A stretch of 64,000 nucleotides of DNA. Origin: CAYTBN01 sp964436045. Its GTDB lineage: Bacteria > Myxococcota_A > UBA796 > UBA9615 > CAYRNR01. Position numbers and translations under genes: made by a program. Shown piece after piece: positions 16,199 to 24,334 of this stretch; the first letter of the stretch is position 1, and every line of letters begins with the position of its first letter. The notes under the pieces are model-generated. The model was given only the letters and a program-made list of their open reading frames with translations, made no database searches and was not told where the DNA came from. Where the stretch lies: assembly GCA_964436045.1 (NCBI GenBank), contig CAYTBN010000029.1, positions 1 through 64,000 on the forward strand. The letters run 5' to 3'.

Positions 16199-17277
16199 GC
16201 TGGCGCGGACCCTTCGCGGCGCTGATCGTCACCTGCGTGCTGGTGTTGGCGGGGTTCGCCCACGCCGAAGACCTCGACGGCGATGGGGTCGACGCCTGGG
16301 GCCCGGACGGGATCCCGGGAAACGAGGACGACGACTGCAACGACAACAACCCCGCCGTCTACCCAGGTGCGCCCGAGGTCTGCGACGGGGTGGACAACGA
16401 CTGCGACGGCTTCCCCGAGCAGGACGAGGTCGACCTGGACGGGGACGGGGTACTGGCCTGCGGGGGGGATTGCAACGACTACGAGAGCGACATTTACGCC
16501 AACGCGCCCGAGGCCTGCGACGGGCTGGACAACGACTGTGACGGCGAACCGGGAGAGCTGGAGCACGACGAGGACGGCGACGGTTGGCTCGCGTGCGAGG
16601 AGTGCGACGACAGCGATCCCATGAACAACCCGGGTGCCGAGGAGATCTGCGACGGGCTGGACAACAACTGCGACAATATCATCCCGCAGATCGAGGCCGA
16701 CGACGACGGGGACGGTTACCGGGGTTGTGAGGGTGACTGCGACGACGACAACCCTGACGTCTACCCCGGCGCGCTGGAGATCTGCGACGGCCTGGACAGC
16801 GACTGCGACGAACACTTCAGCGAGGAAGAGTTCGACGTGGACGGGGACACCTACTTCCCCTGCAACGGCGACTGCGACGACTACGACTCCTTCGTGCACC
16901 CGGGCGCCACTGAACTGTGCGATGGGCTCGACACCGACTGCGACGGTGAGCTCGGACCGCTGGAGTGGGACGACGACGGCGACGACTTCATGGTCTGCGA
17001 GGGCGACTGCGACGACGATTCGTCCACCGTCCACCCGGGTATGGTCGAGCTGTGCGACGGGGTGGACAACAACTGCGACGGCGACCTCGACGAGGGCTGC
17101 GGCGGCCCGGCCGACGACGACGACATGGCCTCCGACGATGACGGCCAGTCCCAGATGGTCGGCGGCGGCAGTCACAGCGGCTGCGCCCTGCGCCTGCCCG
17201 GAGCTTCCGACTCCGCGGCCGCCACCCTGCTGCCCCTCCTGCTGTTCACCTTCCTCCGCCGCCGCCCGCCAGCTTGA
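16195..17277 (+). CDS. MopE-type metal-binding repeat surface protein
   Basis: A 360-residue secreted protein with an N-terminal signal peptide (cleavage near AHA-EDLDG). It contains about six copies of a repeat of about 45 residues with the core CDGxDNDCDG plus DxDGDG and GDCDD, the putative metal-binding motif also found in MopE. The C-terminus has a Cys-containing SGCALRL, a hydrophobic stretch (AAATLLPLLLFTFL) and a terminal RRRPPA, a tripartite arrangement resembling MYXO-CTERM anchors. GTG 16195 overlaps the TGA of the caspase-like gene, so it belongs to the sigma-factor operon. It is likely a calcium-binding surface protein. Confidence 0.82.
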   Translation: MSWRGPFAALIVTCVLVLAGFAHAEDLDGDGVDAWGPDGIPGNEDDDCNDNNPAVYPGAPEVCDGVDNDCDGFPEQDEVDLDGDGVLACGGDCNDYESDIYANAPEACDGLDNDCDGEPGELEHDEDGDGWLACEECDDSDPMNNPGAEEICDGLDNNCDNIIPQIEADDDGDGYRGCEGDCDDDNPDVYPGALEICDGLDSDCDEHFSEEEFDVDGDTYFPCNGDCDDYDSFVHPGATELCDGLDTDCDGELGPLEWDDDGDDFMVCEGDCDDDSSTVHPGMVELCDGVDNNCDGDLDEGCGGPADDDDMASDDDGQSQMVGGGSHSGCALRLPGASDSAAATLLPLLLFTFLRRRPPA

Positions 17278-17336
17278 CCCTCCGCCGGGCGCCGGCGTAC
17301 CCTCAACTGGCTGTTTTTCGGGAGGAAATTGGCGAC

Positions 17337-18512
17337 GTGCAGCTGCGGGACGCAAGGGTCGCGCTGGTCCACCACTGGTTGGTGACGTACCGCGGCGGCG
17401 AGAAAGTGCTCGAGTCCCTGTGCCGGATGTTCCCGGACGCCGAGCTGTTCACCCTCGTCCACGACCCCCGTCAGCTCCCGTCGACCCTCAACGATCGCCG
17501 GATCCACGTCTCGCCGTTGCAGCGGATCCCGGGTGCCACCCGCCGTTACAAGAGCCTGCTGCCGATGATGCCGCTGGCCACCGAACAACTGGATCTGCGT
17601 GGGTTCGACCTGGTGATCTCCAGTGACGCCAGCGTGGTCAAGGGTGTGCTGACCCGCGCGGATCAGCTCCACGTCTGTTACTGCCATTCACCCCCGCGTT
17701 ACGCCTGGGATCTTGCCCACGACTACGTGGACGGCTCCGGGGTGAGGGCGAAGGCCCGCGGGATGGCCGCCGCGGCGGTGATGCACTACGTGCGGATGTT
17801 CGACGCCCGCGCGGCCCAGGGGGTGGACGACTTCGTCGCCAACTCCTCGGTGGTGGCCCGGCGCATCCGCAAGCACTATCGGCGCGACGCCACGGTCATC
17901 CACCCGCCCGTGTCGGTGGAGCAGTTCCAGCCGTCGCCGGACCAGGTGGGCGATCACTACCTGCTCGCCGGCCAGCTCGTGGCCTACAAACGGCCTGACC
18001 TGGCCGTGGCGGCGTTCGCCGATCTGGGTCGACCGCTGCGGGTGGTGGGCGAAGGCCAGCTGTTCGACAGCTTGCGCCGCTCCGCTCCGCCGAACGTGAC
18101 CTTCGTCGGCCGGGTGGACGACGCCCAGTGGGCCCGTGAGATGGCCACCTGCCGGGCCCTGATCTTCCCGGGCGAAGAGGACTTCGGCATCGTGCCGGTC
18201 GAGGCCATGGCGGCCGGTCGACCGGTCATCGCGCTGGGCCGGGGCGGCGCCCTGGAATCGGTGCGAGGCCCGGTCGTGGACGGGGGCCGCCCTTCCGCCG
18301 CCGATCTGGAGGGTGCCACCGGCCTCTTCTTCCCCAGCGACGACGCGGGGTGTCTGGCCGAGGCGGTCCGGACCTTCGAGAGGGTCGCCGGGGCCTTCGA
18401 TCCCGCCGTCTGCCGGGCCCGGGCCGAAACCTTCGCCGAACCGCGCTTCCGCCAGCGCTTCGGTGACCATGTCGACGGGCGGTTCGCGGACCATGCTGCG
18501 CCGCTACGGTGA
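17337..18512 (+). CDS. GT4-family glycosyltransferase
   Basis: A 391-residue GT-B fold transferase. The N-terminal domain starts VALVHHWLVTYRGGEKVLESL, and the C-terminal nucleotide-sugar-binding domain contains GQLVAYKRPDLAVAAF and the FPGEEDFGIVPVEAMAAGRPV motif (E-x7-E). GTG 17337 was chosen: a GGAGGAAAT ribosome site lies upstream and the protein starts near the first strand; the frame opens earlier at TTG 17274. It is followed, with a 20-bp overlap, by the WcaJ-type transferase. It probably adds a sugar to the undecaprenyl-linked repeat unit of an exopolysaccharide. Confidence 0.88.
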   Translation: MQLRDARVALVHHWLVTYRGGEKVLESLCRMFPDAELFTLVHDPRQLPSTLNDRRIHVSPLQRIPGATRRYKSLLPMMPLATEQLDLRGFDLVISSDASVVKGVLTRADQLHVCYCHSPPRYAWDLAHDYVDGSGVRAKARGMAAAAVMHYVRMFDARAAQGVDDFVANSSVVARRIRKHYRRDATVIHPPVSVEQFQPSPDQVGDHYLLAGQLVAYKRPDLAVAAFADLGRPLRVVGEGQLFDSLRRSAPPNVTFVGRVDDAQWAREMATCRALIFPGEEDFGIVPVEAMAAGRPVIALGRGGALESVRGPVVDGGRPSAADLEGATGLFFPSDDAGCLAEAVRTFERVAGAFDPAVCRARAETFAEPRFRQRFGDHVDGRFADHAAPLR

Positions 18513-19902
18513 CTCGCTCCGCCTGGTGCTGATGGGCGCGGACGCGGCGCTGGCCGCCGCCGCCTGGCTCGGGACCTACCAGCTGCGCTTCCTGTCCGGC
18601 GCCCTGCCGGTGGTTCGCGGCATGCCCCCCGAGGAGCTGTACTACTGGAGCACCCCGGTGGTCGTGCTGCTATGGCACCTGGTGTTCCGCGGGCTCGGCC
18701 TGTACGAACCGTGGCGGCTCAAGGGGTTTCGGCAGGAGGCGTGGAGCGTGGTCCGCGGCGTGGCCCTGTCGCTGGGCCTGCTGATCGTCGTGTCCTATTC
18801 GTACCGTTATCAGGCCACCGAATACTCGCGGGTGTTCCTGCTGGTGTTCGTGCCGATGCACACCCTGGGTCTGCTGGCCTTTCGCGCCACCCTGCGCGTC
18901 GTCCTCCACCGCCTGCGCCGATCCGGTCGCAACCTGCGTCACGTGCTCGTCGTGGGCAGCGGCCAGCTGGCGCGGTCGGTCATCGACCGGATGCGGGCCA
19001 ATCCGTGGACCGGCCTGCGGGTGGTCGGGATGCTGGCCGACGAGGACGAGTCCGTCGAACCCCACGAGGGGGTCGAGGTGGTGGGGCGCTGCGACGAGCT
19101 GCTGGAACAGGTCGAGGCCCTGGGCGCGCAGCAGGTGTTCATCGCCCTGCCCTTCGAACGGTTTCGACAGATCAAGGACATGCTGCGCCGGCTATCCGAC
19201 TCCTTCGTCACCGTCCGGCTGGTGGCCGACCTGTTCGACCTGGGCCTGGTGATGAACTCGTCGGTGGACGACTTCGACGGGCTGCCGGTACTCAACCTGG
19301 TGGATCCCCCGATCGTCGGCCTGCGGGCCGCGGTGAAGCGCGGCTTCGACATCGCGTTCTCGGCCTGTGTTCTGATCGCGATGAGTCCGGTGCTGCTGTC
19401 GATCGCGGTGGGTGTCAAGCTGCTGGTGGGCGGATCGGTGATCTACCGCCAGGAGCGGATGGGGATGGATGGCCGCAGCTTCCAGATCCTCAAGTTCCGC
19501 TCGATGCCACCGGGCTCGGAGAGCGGATCGGGACCGGTCTGGGCCAGCGTGGGGGACGCCCGTCCGACCCGCTTCGGCAGCTTGCTGCGCAAGACGTCGA
19601 TGGACGAGCTTCCCCAGTTCTGGAACGTCCTGCTGGGCGAGATGTCGGTGGTCGGTCCGCGCCCGGAGCGGCCGATGTTCATCCAGGAATTCCGCCAGTC
19701 CATCCCCCGCTACCACCAGCGGCACATGGTCAAGGCGGGCATCACGGGTTGGGCCCAGGCCAACGGCTGGCGCGGGGACACCGACCTGGAACCGCGCATC
19801 GCCCACGATCTGTACTACATCGAGAACTGGTCCATCGGCTTCGACATCCGCATCATCGCGCTGACGGTGTTGCGAGTGTTCAGGGATCCCAATGCGCGCT
19901 GA
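18493..19902 (+). CDS. Undecaprenyl-phosphate sugar-1-phosphate transferase (WcaJ-type)
   Basis: A 469-residue polyprenyl-phosphate hexose-1-phosphate transferase. Four membrane helices occupy about the first 130 residues, followed by a CoA-binding-like Rossmann domain (HVLVVGSGQLARSVIDRM). The C-terminal catalytic domain begins with the AVKRGFDIAFSACVLI membrane re-entrant helix and has KFRSMPPGSE, RKTSMDELPQFWNVL and MSVVGPRPERP. It starts synthesis of a glycan repeat by loading a sugar phosphate, typically glucose or galactose, onto undecaprenyl phosphate at the inner membrane. ATG 18493 overlaps the upstream gene. Confidence 0.92.
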   Translation: MLRRYGDSLRLVLMGADAALAAAAWLGTYQLRFLSGALPVVRGMPPEELYYWSTPVVVLLWHLVFRGLGLYEPWRLKGFRQEAWSVVRGVALSLGLLIVVSYSYRYQATEYSRVFLLVFVPMHTLGLLAFRATLRVVLHRLRRSGRNLRHVLVVGSGQLARSVIDRMRANPWTGLRVVGMLADEDESVEPHEGVEVVGRCDELLEQVEALGAQQVFIALPFERFRQIKDMLRRLSDSFVTVRLVADLFDLGLVMNSSVDDFDGLPVLNLVDPPIVGLRAAVKRGFDIAFSACVLIAMSPVLLSIAVGVKLLVGGSVIYRQERMGMDGRSFQILKFRSMPPGSESGSGPVWASVGDARPTRFGSLLRKTSMDELPQFWNVLLGEMSVVGPRPERPMFIQEFRQSIPRYHQRHMVKAGITGWAQANGWRGDTDLEPRIAHDLYYIENWSIGFDIRIIALTVLRVFRDPNAR

Positions 19903-21643
19903 GCTGTCCGACCTGATCGCCACCGAACGCGCCGAGTCGCTGGACAGGGTGTCCCTGATGGTGTTGGTGGGGGTCGGCGGCCTGCTGCTGACCCGGACTC
20001 TGCTGGCTGCCAACGCCGCCTTCGAGGCCGACGAGTTCGACGCGTACGCGCGCGGCGTCGAGCTGCTGGCCGATCCGGCCCACCGCCTGGGTCACCCCCA
20101 CAGGCTGCTCGCCTCGCTGGTGTTTGCCGTCGGTCCCCTGTTCGGGCCCCACGACGCCGTGGTCGGGATGGTCCTCAACCGGGTCATCGCGGTGGGCGCC
20201 AGCGTGGCCATCTACCTGGCGGTACTGCGGATCGGCGGCCGCACGTTTGGCACCCTGGCCGGTGTCCACGCCCTGGTGGGCCTCGGTATGGTGTACGTGT
20301 TCATCGACCACTCGTTCACCGCCCGCGCCGACTTCCTCTGGTTGACCCTGGCCACCGGAGCGCTGGCCCTGCTGCTGGAGCGGCGCGCCCCGTGGATCGT
20401 ATTGGCGGGTGTGGCGCTGGGGCTGGCCTACTTCGTGTCGCTCAAGGCGGTGCTGATGATCGGCGCGGTGGGCCTCGGGGTTGTCGCCACGGTGATCGTC
20501 GACCGCCGTCGGGGATTGCGCGACGTCCTGCTCCTCGCCGGGGGATTTGTAGCGGTGCAGGGCACCTACCTGGTACTGCGGGCCGTGCTCCACGATCCGA
20601 CGGGGGCCGGCGCCCTCGACCAGACGGTATCCCGGGTCCAGACCCTGGCTGGCGCGGACACGGGCGTGGGTCACGCCCAGTTCTACTGGGCCGCGCTCCG
20701 CCTGAACCCCCTGTTCGGCGGTGTCGCTGCGACCGGCCTCGCCCTGGGCTGGGCCGGCGTCTGGCGCTGGCGCGGCGAGGGCGGGCGCAAGCGCGATGTG
20801 CTCCTGGTGTTGGCCGCGACCACCGCCTATCTGCCCGCGATGCTGGTCTATCCCCACCCCTGGCCCTACTTCCTGGCCACCGCGGCCCCGGGCCTGGCGC
20901 TGGCCTGGGGGTTGCTGACCGGTGCTGTCCACCGACAGCTCCGCATCGGCGGCACGGCGCCGTTGTGGGCGGGTGCGGTGGTCGTGCTGGTGGTGATGGG
21001 GCTGCTGCGACCTGCGGACCGCGTCCGGCGTAACCTGGAGATGGACAATGGCTACCAGGTGGCGGTGATGGACCGCCTGGCCGAGGTGCTGGGGCCCGGG
21101 GACACCTACTTCGACGGCGTCGGCATCGCCCCGAACCTGCCCCGCACGACCCACGACTGGCTCGACGTGGTGACCCTGGAAGCCTACCGCGGCGATCCCG
21201 ACGCCCTGCATGGGTTGCTGGCCGACATCGCCAACGGACAGACCGGCGCCGTGGTGGCCAACTGGCGCACCGATCAGCTACCCGCCGAGTTCCGCGTCTT
21301 CCGCGACCGGTTCTTCGTCCAGGACTGGGGCAACGTGTTCGTTCCCGGCCGGGAGTTCGAGACCGCCGCGCTGGTCGGCCGGCTGGCGGTGTTGCCCGCG
21401 GTGACGCCGGGCAGCTACCACGTGCGGGGGGCCGAGGACGCCTGGCGGGTGCTGACCATCGACGACACGCCCCTGACCGGGCCGATGGTGCGGCTCGAAA
21501 TCGGCGATCACCGGGTCACCGCCTCCGCCGACGTGGGCCGGATCCGGATCCTGCGGCTGGGAGAGGGATTCGAGGAGACCCGGGATCCGCTCGAGGGCTA
21601 CAAGGCCCTGTTCCCCCGCGAGCGGTTCCTTCTGGAGCACTGA
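19892..21643 (+). CDS. GT-C-type integral membrane glycosyltransferase
   Basis: A 583-residue protein with about ten membrane segments between residues 20 and 385 and a soluble C-terminal domain. NAAFEADEFDAYARGVELL in the first periplasmic loop contains the acidic pair expected for a GT-C catalytic loop. The C-terminal domain (FDGVGIAPNLPRTTHDWLD onward) resembles that of related polyprenyl-phosphate-sugar transferases. ATG 19892 overlaps the WcaJ gene by 11 bp. It likely acts on the polysaccharide made by the two preceding transferases. It ends 13 bp before a convergent gene. Confidence 0.8.
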   Translation: MRAELSDLIATERAESLDRVSLMVLVGVGGLLLTRTLLAANAAFEADEFDAYARGVELLADPAHRLGHPHRLLASLVFAVGPLFGPHDAVVGMVLNRVIAVGASVAIYLAVLRIGGRTFGTLAGVHALVGLGMVYVFIDHSFTARADFLWLTLATGALALLLERRAPWIVLAGVALGLAYFVSLKAVLMIGAVGLGVVATVIVDRRRGLRDVLLLAGGFVAVQGTYLVLRAVLHDPTGAGALDQTVSRVQTLAGADTGVGHAQFYWAALRLNPLFGGVAATGLALGWAGVWRWRGEGGRKRDVLLVLAATTAYLPAMLVYPHPWPYFLATAAPGLALAWGLLTGAVHRQLRIGGTAPLWAGAVVVLVVMGLLRPADRVRRNLEMDNGYQVAVMDRLAEVLGPGDTYFDGVGIAPNLPRTTHDWLDVVTLEAYRGDPDALHGLLADIANGQTGAVVANWRTDQLPAEFRVFRDRFFVQDWGNVFVPGREFETAALVGRLAVLPAVTPGSYHVRGAEDAWRVLTIDDTPLTGPMVRLEIGDHRVTASADVGRIRILRLGEGFEETRDPLEGYKALFPRERFLLEH

Positions 21644-21656
21644 TGTCCGGCCTGCG

Positions 21657-23312
21657 CTATCGGGGTTGACGCTCCACGGCGAACGGGCCGAGTTGAAGCG
21701 CGTCCGCGCGGCTGTCGAGGAATGCCAGCAGTGCCGCCTCCGGTGAGTCGATGTCGTCGTCGTCCGCGCTTCGCAGGTCGGCCGAGAGCAGCGCGGGCGG
21801 GCCGCCACCCTCCTCCAGCCGGGTCAGGATCTCGTGGAGGTCCGGGCTATCGTCCCGGGCGACCGCCTGGGCCAGAACCGGCGATCCGGGCAGCCCTGGA
21901 CACTGGCCCCGGAGCCAGCCAGATGGCCGCAGTGGAACCGACCCGAGCCTGACGGCGTCCGGCGCAGCGTCGAGCTCGGCGAAGGCCTGCGCTGCGAGCT
22001 CTGCCCGCACCATCAACGTCCGCGAGGCGCGGGCCACTGGAGAGGGACTGGCCGCCAGGCGCCTGACGGCCCGGTCGTCGTCGGGGCGTGTCAGCACGGA
22101 GCGGTGCCCAAGGGCGCGGACGCCGAGGGCTGCGGGGCCCGTGACCCAACCCACCAGCTCGTTGGCGAGCAGCCGGGTGACCGCCTCGCCTCGCGGATCG
22201 GCCACCCGGCGCCCCTCGATCCCGGCCCGACGTAGCGCCGCCTCGCTCTTGCGGTCGTCCAGCACGGCACCCGGGAAGGGGGTGCCGAGGGTGGCCGGAC
22301 CGGCGTCACCGTAGCGCATGGCTGCGCCGATGGCGGCGGCGAGGGGGACGTCGGCGGGTAGCACGAACAGTCGGTCCACGTCGTCGTGGGCCAGCAACGC
22401 GCGACAGAGTCCAGGGTTGGCGAACACGTCACCAGCCACGGTCAGTCGGTTGATGCCGCTGCGTCGGACCCAGTGATGGACCAGACGGCGGAACTGGTGC
22501 ACCACGTTGGCCTGGCAGGCCGCGGCGACCTCGCCGGGCGTGTGGCGCCGCAATACGTCGGCGAACGCGGTTGCGCCGGTTCGTAGGCTCAGGTTGAAGC
22601 CGCCAGCGACAAAATGCAGTTGTCGCGCGAACTGCTCCTCGAGCGCCGCGGGCACCAGGCTGTCCGCTGCCCGTTCCCCGAGACTCGCCGCTGCGCGCCA
22701 GGGGAGTTCGTCGTCGGCGGCCGCTGCCACGTGGGCGCGCAGGCTGGACAGGCCCCCCTGCCGGTACAACAGGCGCAAGCCGTCGTGGTCGCCGATCTGC
22801 ACCGCCAGGGTGGTGCCGTCGCCATCGCTGCTGGCCACCAGCGCCAGCACCCGCTCATCGGGCTGGCACCGCCAGGCGGCGTGGGACAGGCTGCGGTAGT
22901 GATCCAGGGTCTTCACGTCGCCGCGGAAACCGCCCGCCTGGAGGCGTTCGGTCTGGCGGCGGCGACGTACCGAGGCGGCCACCGTCCACAGGCCGGTCTC
23001 CTCCAGGGCCGTGTCCCGCATCCAGCGGGCGCCGCGTCGCAGCAGTCGCTCCGTCCGGCTGGGGGGGACCAGGGAGGGATGGAGGCGCCCCAGGCCGTCC
23101 AGCCGCGGTGCAGGTGCCAGGTGGGAGCCGAACACGACCCGGCCGACCTGCTCCAGCTGGCTGCCGGCCGTCGCCAACGCCCGGTTCGCCACCTGATCCG
23201 GGTAGCCGGGGCCCGCGCCGGGATCAGCCGCCCGGTGGATGGCGACCAGCTGGCAGTCGCGCACCACCGCCGCCGCGGGTCGTTCTCCATCGGTGACACC
23301 GAGTAACAGCAT
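21657..23312 (-). CDS. Carbamoyltransferase-family (NodU/CmcH-like) protein, metal ligands lost
   Basis: A 551-residue protein with the two-part layout of NodU/TobZ carbamoyltransferases: an ASKHA/TsaD-like N-terminal half (MLLLGVTDGERPAAAVV; LALVASSDGDGTTLAVQ; RLTVAGDVFANPGL) and a C-terminal YrdC-like half (GVRALGHRSVLTRP). Active members carry a His-Asp after the first strand and an HHxxHA motif; here the first reads TDGERPAA, and no HHxxH occurs. Carbamoyl transfer is therefore doubtful. It starts at ATG 23312 with GGAG upstream. It is separated from the lipoprotein gene by two long hairpins and may be expressed on its own. Confidence 0.75.
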   Translation of the reverse strand: MLLLGVTDGERPAAAVVRDCQLVAIHRAADPGAGPGYPDQVANRALATAGSQLEQVGRVVFGSHLAPAPRLDGLGRLHPSLVPPSRTERLLRRGARWMRDTALEETGLWTVAASVRRRRQTERLQAGGFRGDVKTLDHYRSLSHAAWRCQPDERVLALVASSDGDGTTLAVQIGDHDGLRLLYRQGGLSSLRAHVAAAADDELPWRAAASLGERAADSLVPAALEEQFARQLHFVAGGFNLSLRTGATAFADVLRRHTPGEVAAACQANVVHQFRRLVHHWVRRSGINRLTVAGDVFANPGLCRALLAHDDVDRLFVLPADVPLAAAIGAAMRYGDAGPATLGTPFPGAVLDDRKSEAALRRAGIEGRRVADPRGEAVTRLLANELVGWVTGPAALGVRALGHRSVLTRPDDDRAVRRLAASPSPVARASRTLMVRAELAAQAFAELDAAPDAVRLGSVPLRPSGWLRGQCPGLPGSPVLAQAVARDDSPDLHEILTRLEEGGGPPALLSADLRSADDDDIDSPEAALLAFLDSRADALQLGPFAVERQPR

Positions 23313-23372
23313 GGCTGCTCCGGCTGCTCCAGCAGCAACTGCTCCAACGGCTCACGCTGATCTGCTCGGGGG

Positions 23373-23418
23373 GGCTCGCTTCTGCTGCGGGCGTCCGCCC
23401 GCCAGCAGCAAGCGAGCC
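23373..23418 (-). other. Long imperfect hairpin, first of a tandem pair
   Basis: GGCTCGCT, CTGCTG and CGGGC on the left pair with GCCCG, CAGCAG and AGCGAGCC on the right around a four-base loop, giving a roughly 20-bp stem with two bulged C residues. It sits between the lipoprotein stop and the carbamoyltransferase start. No T run follows on the reverse strand, so it is not a clear intrinsic terminator. Alternatives are an RNA-processing or stabilising structure, or a relic of a repeat element. Confidence 0.6.
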
Positions 23419-23419
23419 G

Positions 23420-23452
23420 ACTTGACCTGCAGCGTCCCGCTGCAGGTCAAGT
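23420..23452 (-). terminator. Perfect 14-bp hairpin overlapping a stop codon
   Basis: ACTTGACCTGCAGC and GCTGCAGGTCAAGT are perfect inverted repeats around the loop GTCCC. The right arm includes the TGA stop of the lipoprotein gene (23449-23447), so the hairpin forms at the very 3' end of that transcript. It lacks a U tract. It probably ends or protects the message of the two secreted-protein genes and may insulate the carbamoyltransferase gene downstream. Confidence 0.55.
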
Positions 23453-24334
23453 CTCGTTGTATGGCTCGCCGCCAAGGGCCAGGTGCTGATGGATGGTTCC
23501 CACGTCGAGGGCGGTCTGTCCCGGCCACTCGAAGGTCCCCATGAACATCACCTCGCCCTCCTCGAGGGTCGCGCCTGGGTAGGCGTGGATGACCTGGCCG
23601 TCGTACCAGATCGAGACCTCCGGGGTGGTGGTCGCGCCGGTATCCCAGTCGTTGTGGTAGGCCACGGCCACCGCGTAGGTGCCGTCAGCCGGCTGGATCA
23701 TCTGGATCGACTCGGGACCGTAGCCCGTATCCACGTCCGACAGGAAGACCGGATTGTCCAGCCCCTCCATGACCAGGCCCCAGTCCGGGGTCGGGTTGCC
23801 GAAATAGCAGTCGTTGACCGTCCAGTAGGTGCTGTTGAGGTCCTGGCCGTTGATCAGGTGCAGATCCAGATCGGTGGTGTCCGCGTCCCAGGTCAGCCGG
23901 AACTCCAGCCCCTGGATGTTGACCGCGAAGCCCGTGGCCACCGAGAGATTGGACGAGTCCCCGGCGCTCTCGCCCGCCACCTGCAGGCGCGCCATGTAGG
24001 CCCCTGGCGCCTCGGGCGTGACGGTGGTGGTCTCGCCGTGCGGATCTCCGAATCCGTCGCTGGAGCCGATCTCCCAGGAACTCTCGTCGGGCACGTCGTA
24101 CCAGGTCCAGTCGAAGTCCGACGCCGGCGTGTCCACGTTGTCCACGGTGCTCTTGCTGCCGTCGAAGGTGAAGGCGATGGGGAAGGGGATCGCGGCGGTC
24201 GCCCGCAGCTCGCCGTCGGTGTCGACGATCCGCGCGACGGCGGTGGCCGACGGGACGGTCAGTTCGTACTGGACGCACCCGGATGCCGAGACCAGCAGCA
24301 CAGCGAACATCAAGGGAAAGACGCGGTGTCGCAT
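23447..24334 (-). CDS. Secreted lipoprotein with PKD-like and YfaP-like domains
   Basis: A 295-residue lipoprotein (lipobox SASGC). Residues about 30-130 look like a PKD/Ig-like domain (IAFTFDGSKSTVDN). Residues about 140-250 contain EFRLTWDADTTDLDLHLINGQ followed by a conserved Cys/Gly loop and GTYAVAVAYH, the pattern of the YfaP-type beta-sandwich found in secreted bacterial proteins. No enzymatic residues are apparent. Its ATG abuts the stop of the upstream choice-of-anchor protein with no gap, so the pair is one operon. The role is probably structural or adhesive. Confidence 0.75.
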   Translation of the reverse strand: MRHRVFPLMFAVLLVSASGCVQYELTVPSATAVARIVDTDGELRATAAIPFPIAFTFDGSKSTVDNVDTPASDFDWTWYDVPDESSWEIGSSDGFGDPHGETTTVTPEAPGAYMARLQVAGESAGDSSNLSVATGFAVNIQGLEFRLTWDADTTDLDLHLINGQDLNSTYWTVNDCYFGNPTPDWGLVMEGLDNPVFLSDVDTGYGPESIQMIQPADGTYAVAVAYHNDWDTGATTTPEVSIWYDGQVIHAYPGATLEEGEVMFMGTFEWPGQTALDVGTIHQHLALGGEPYNET

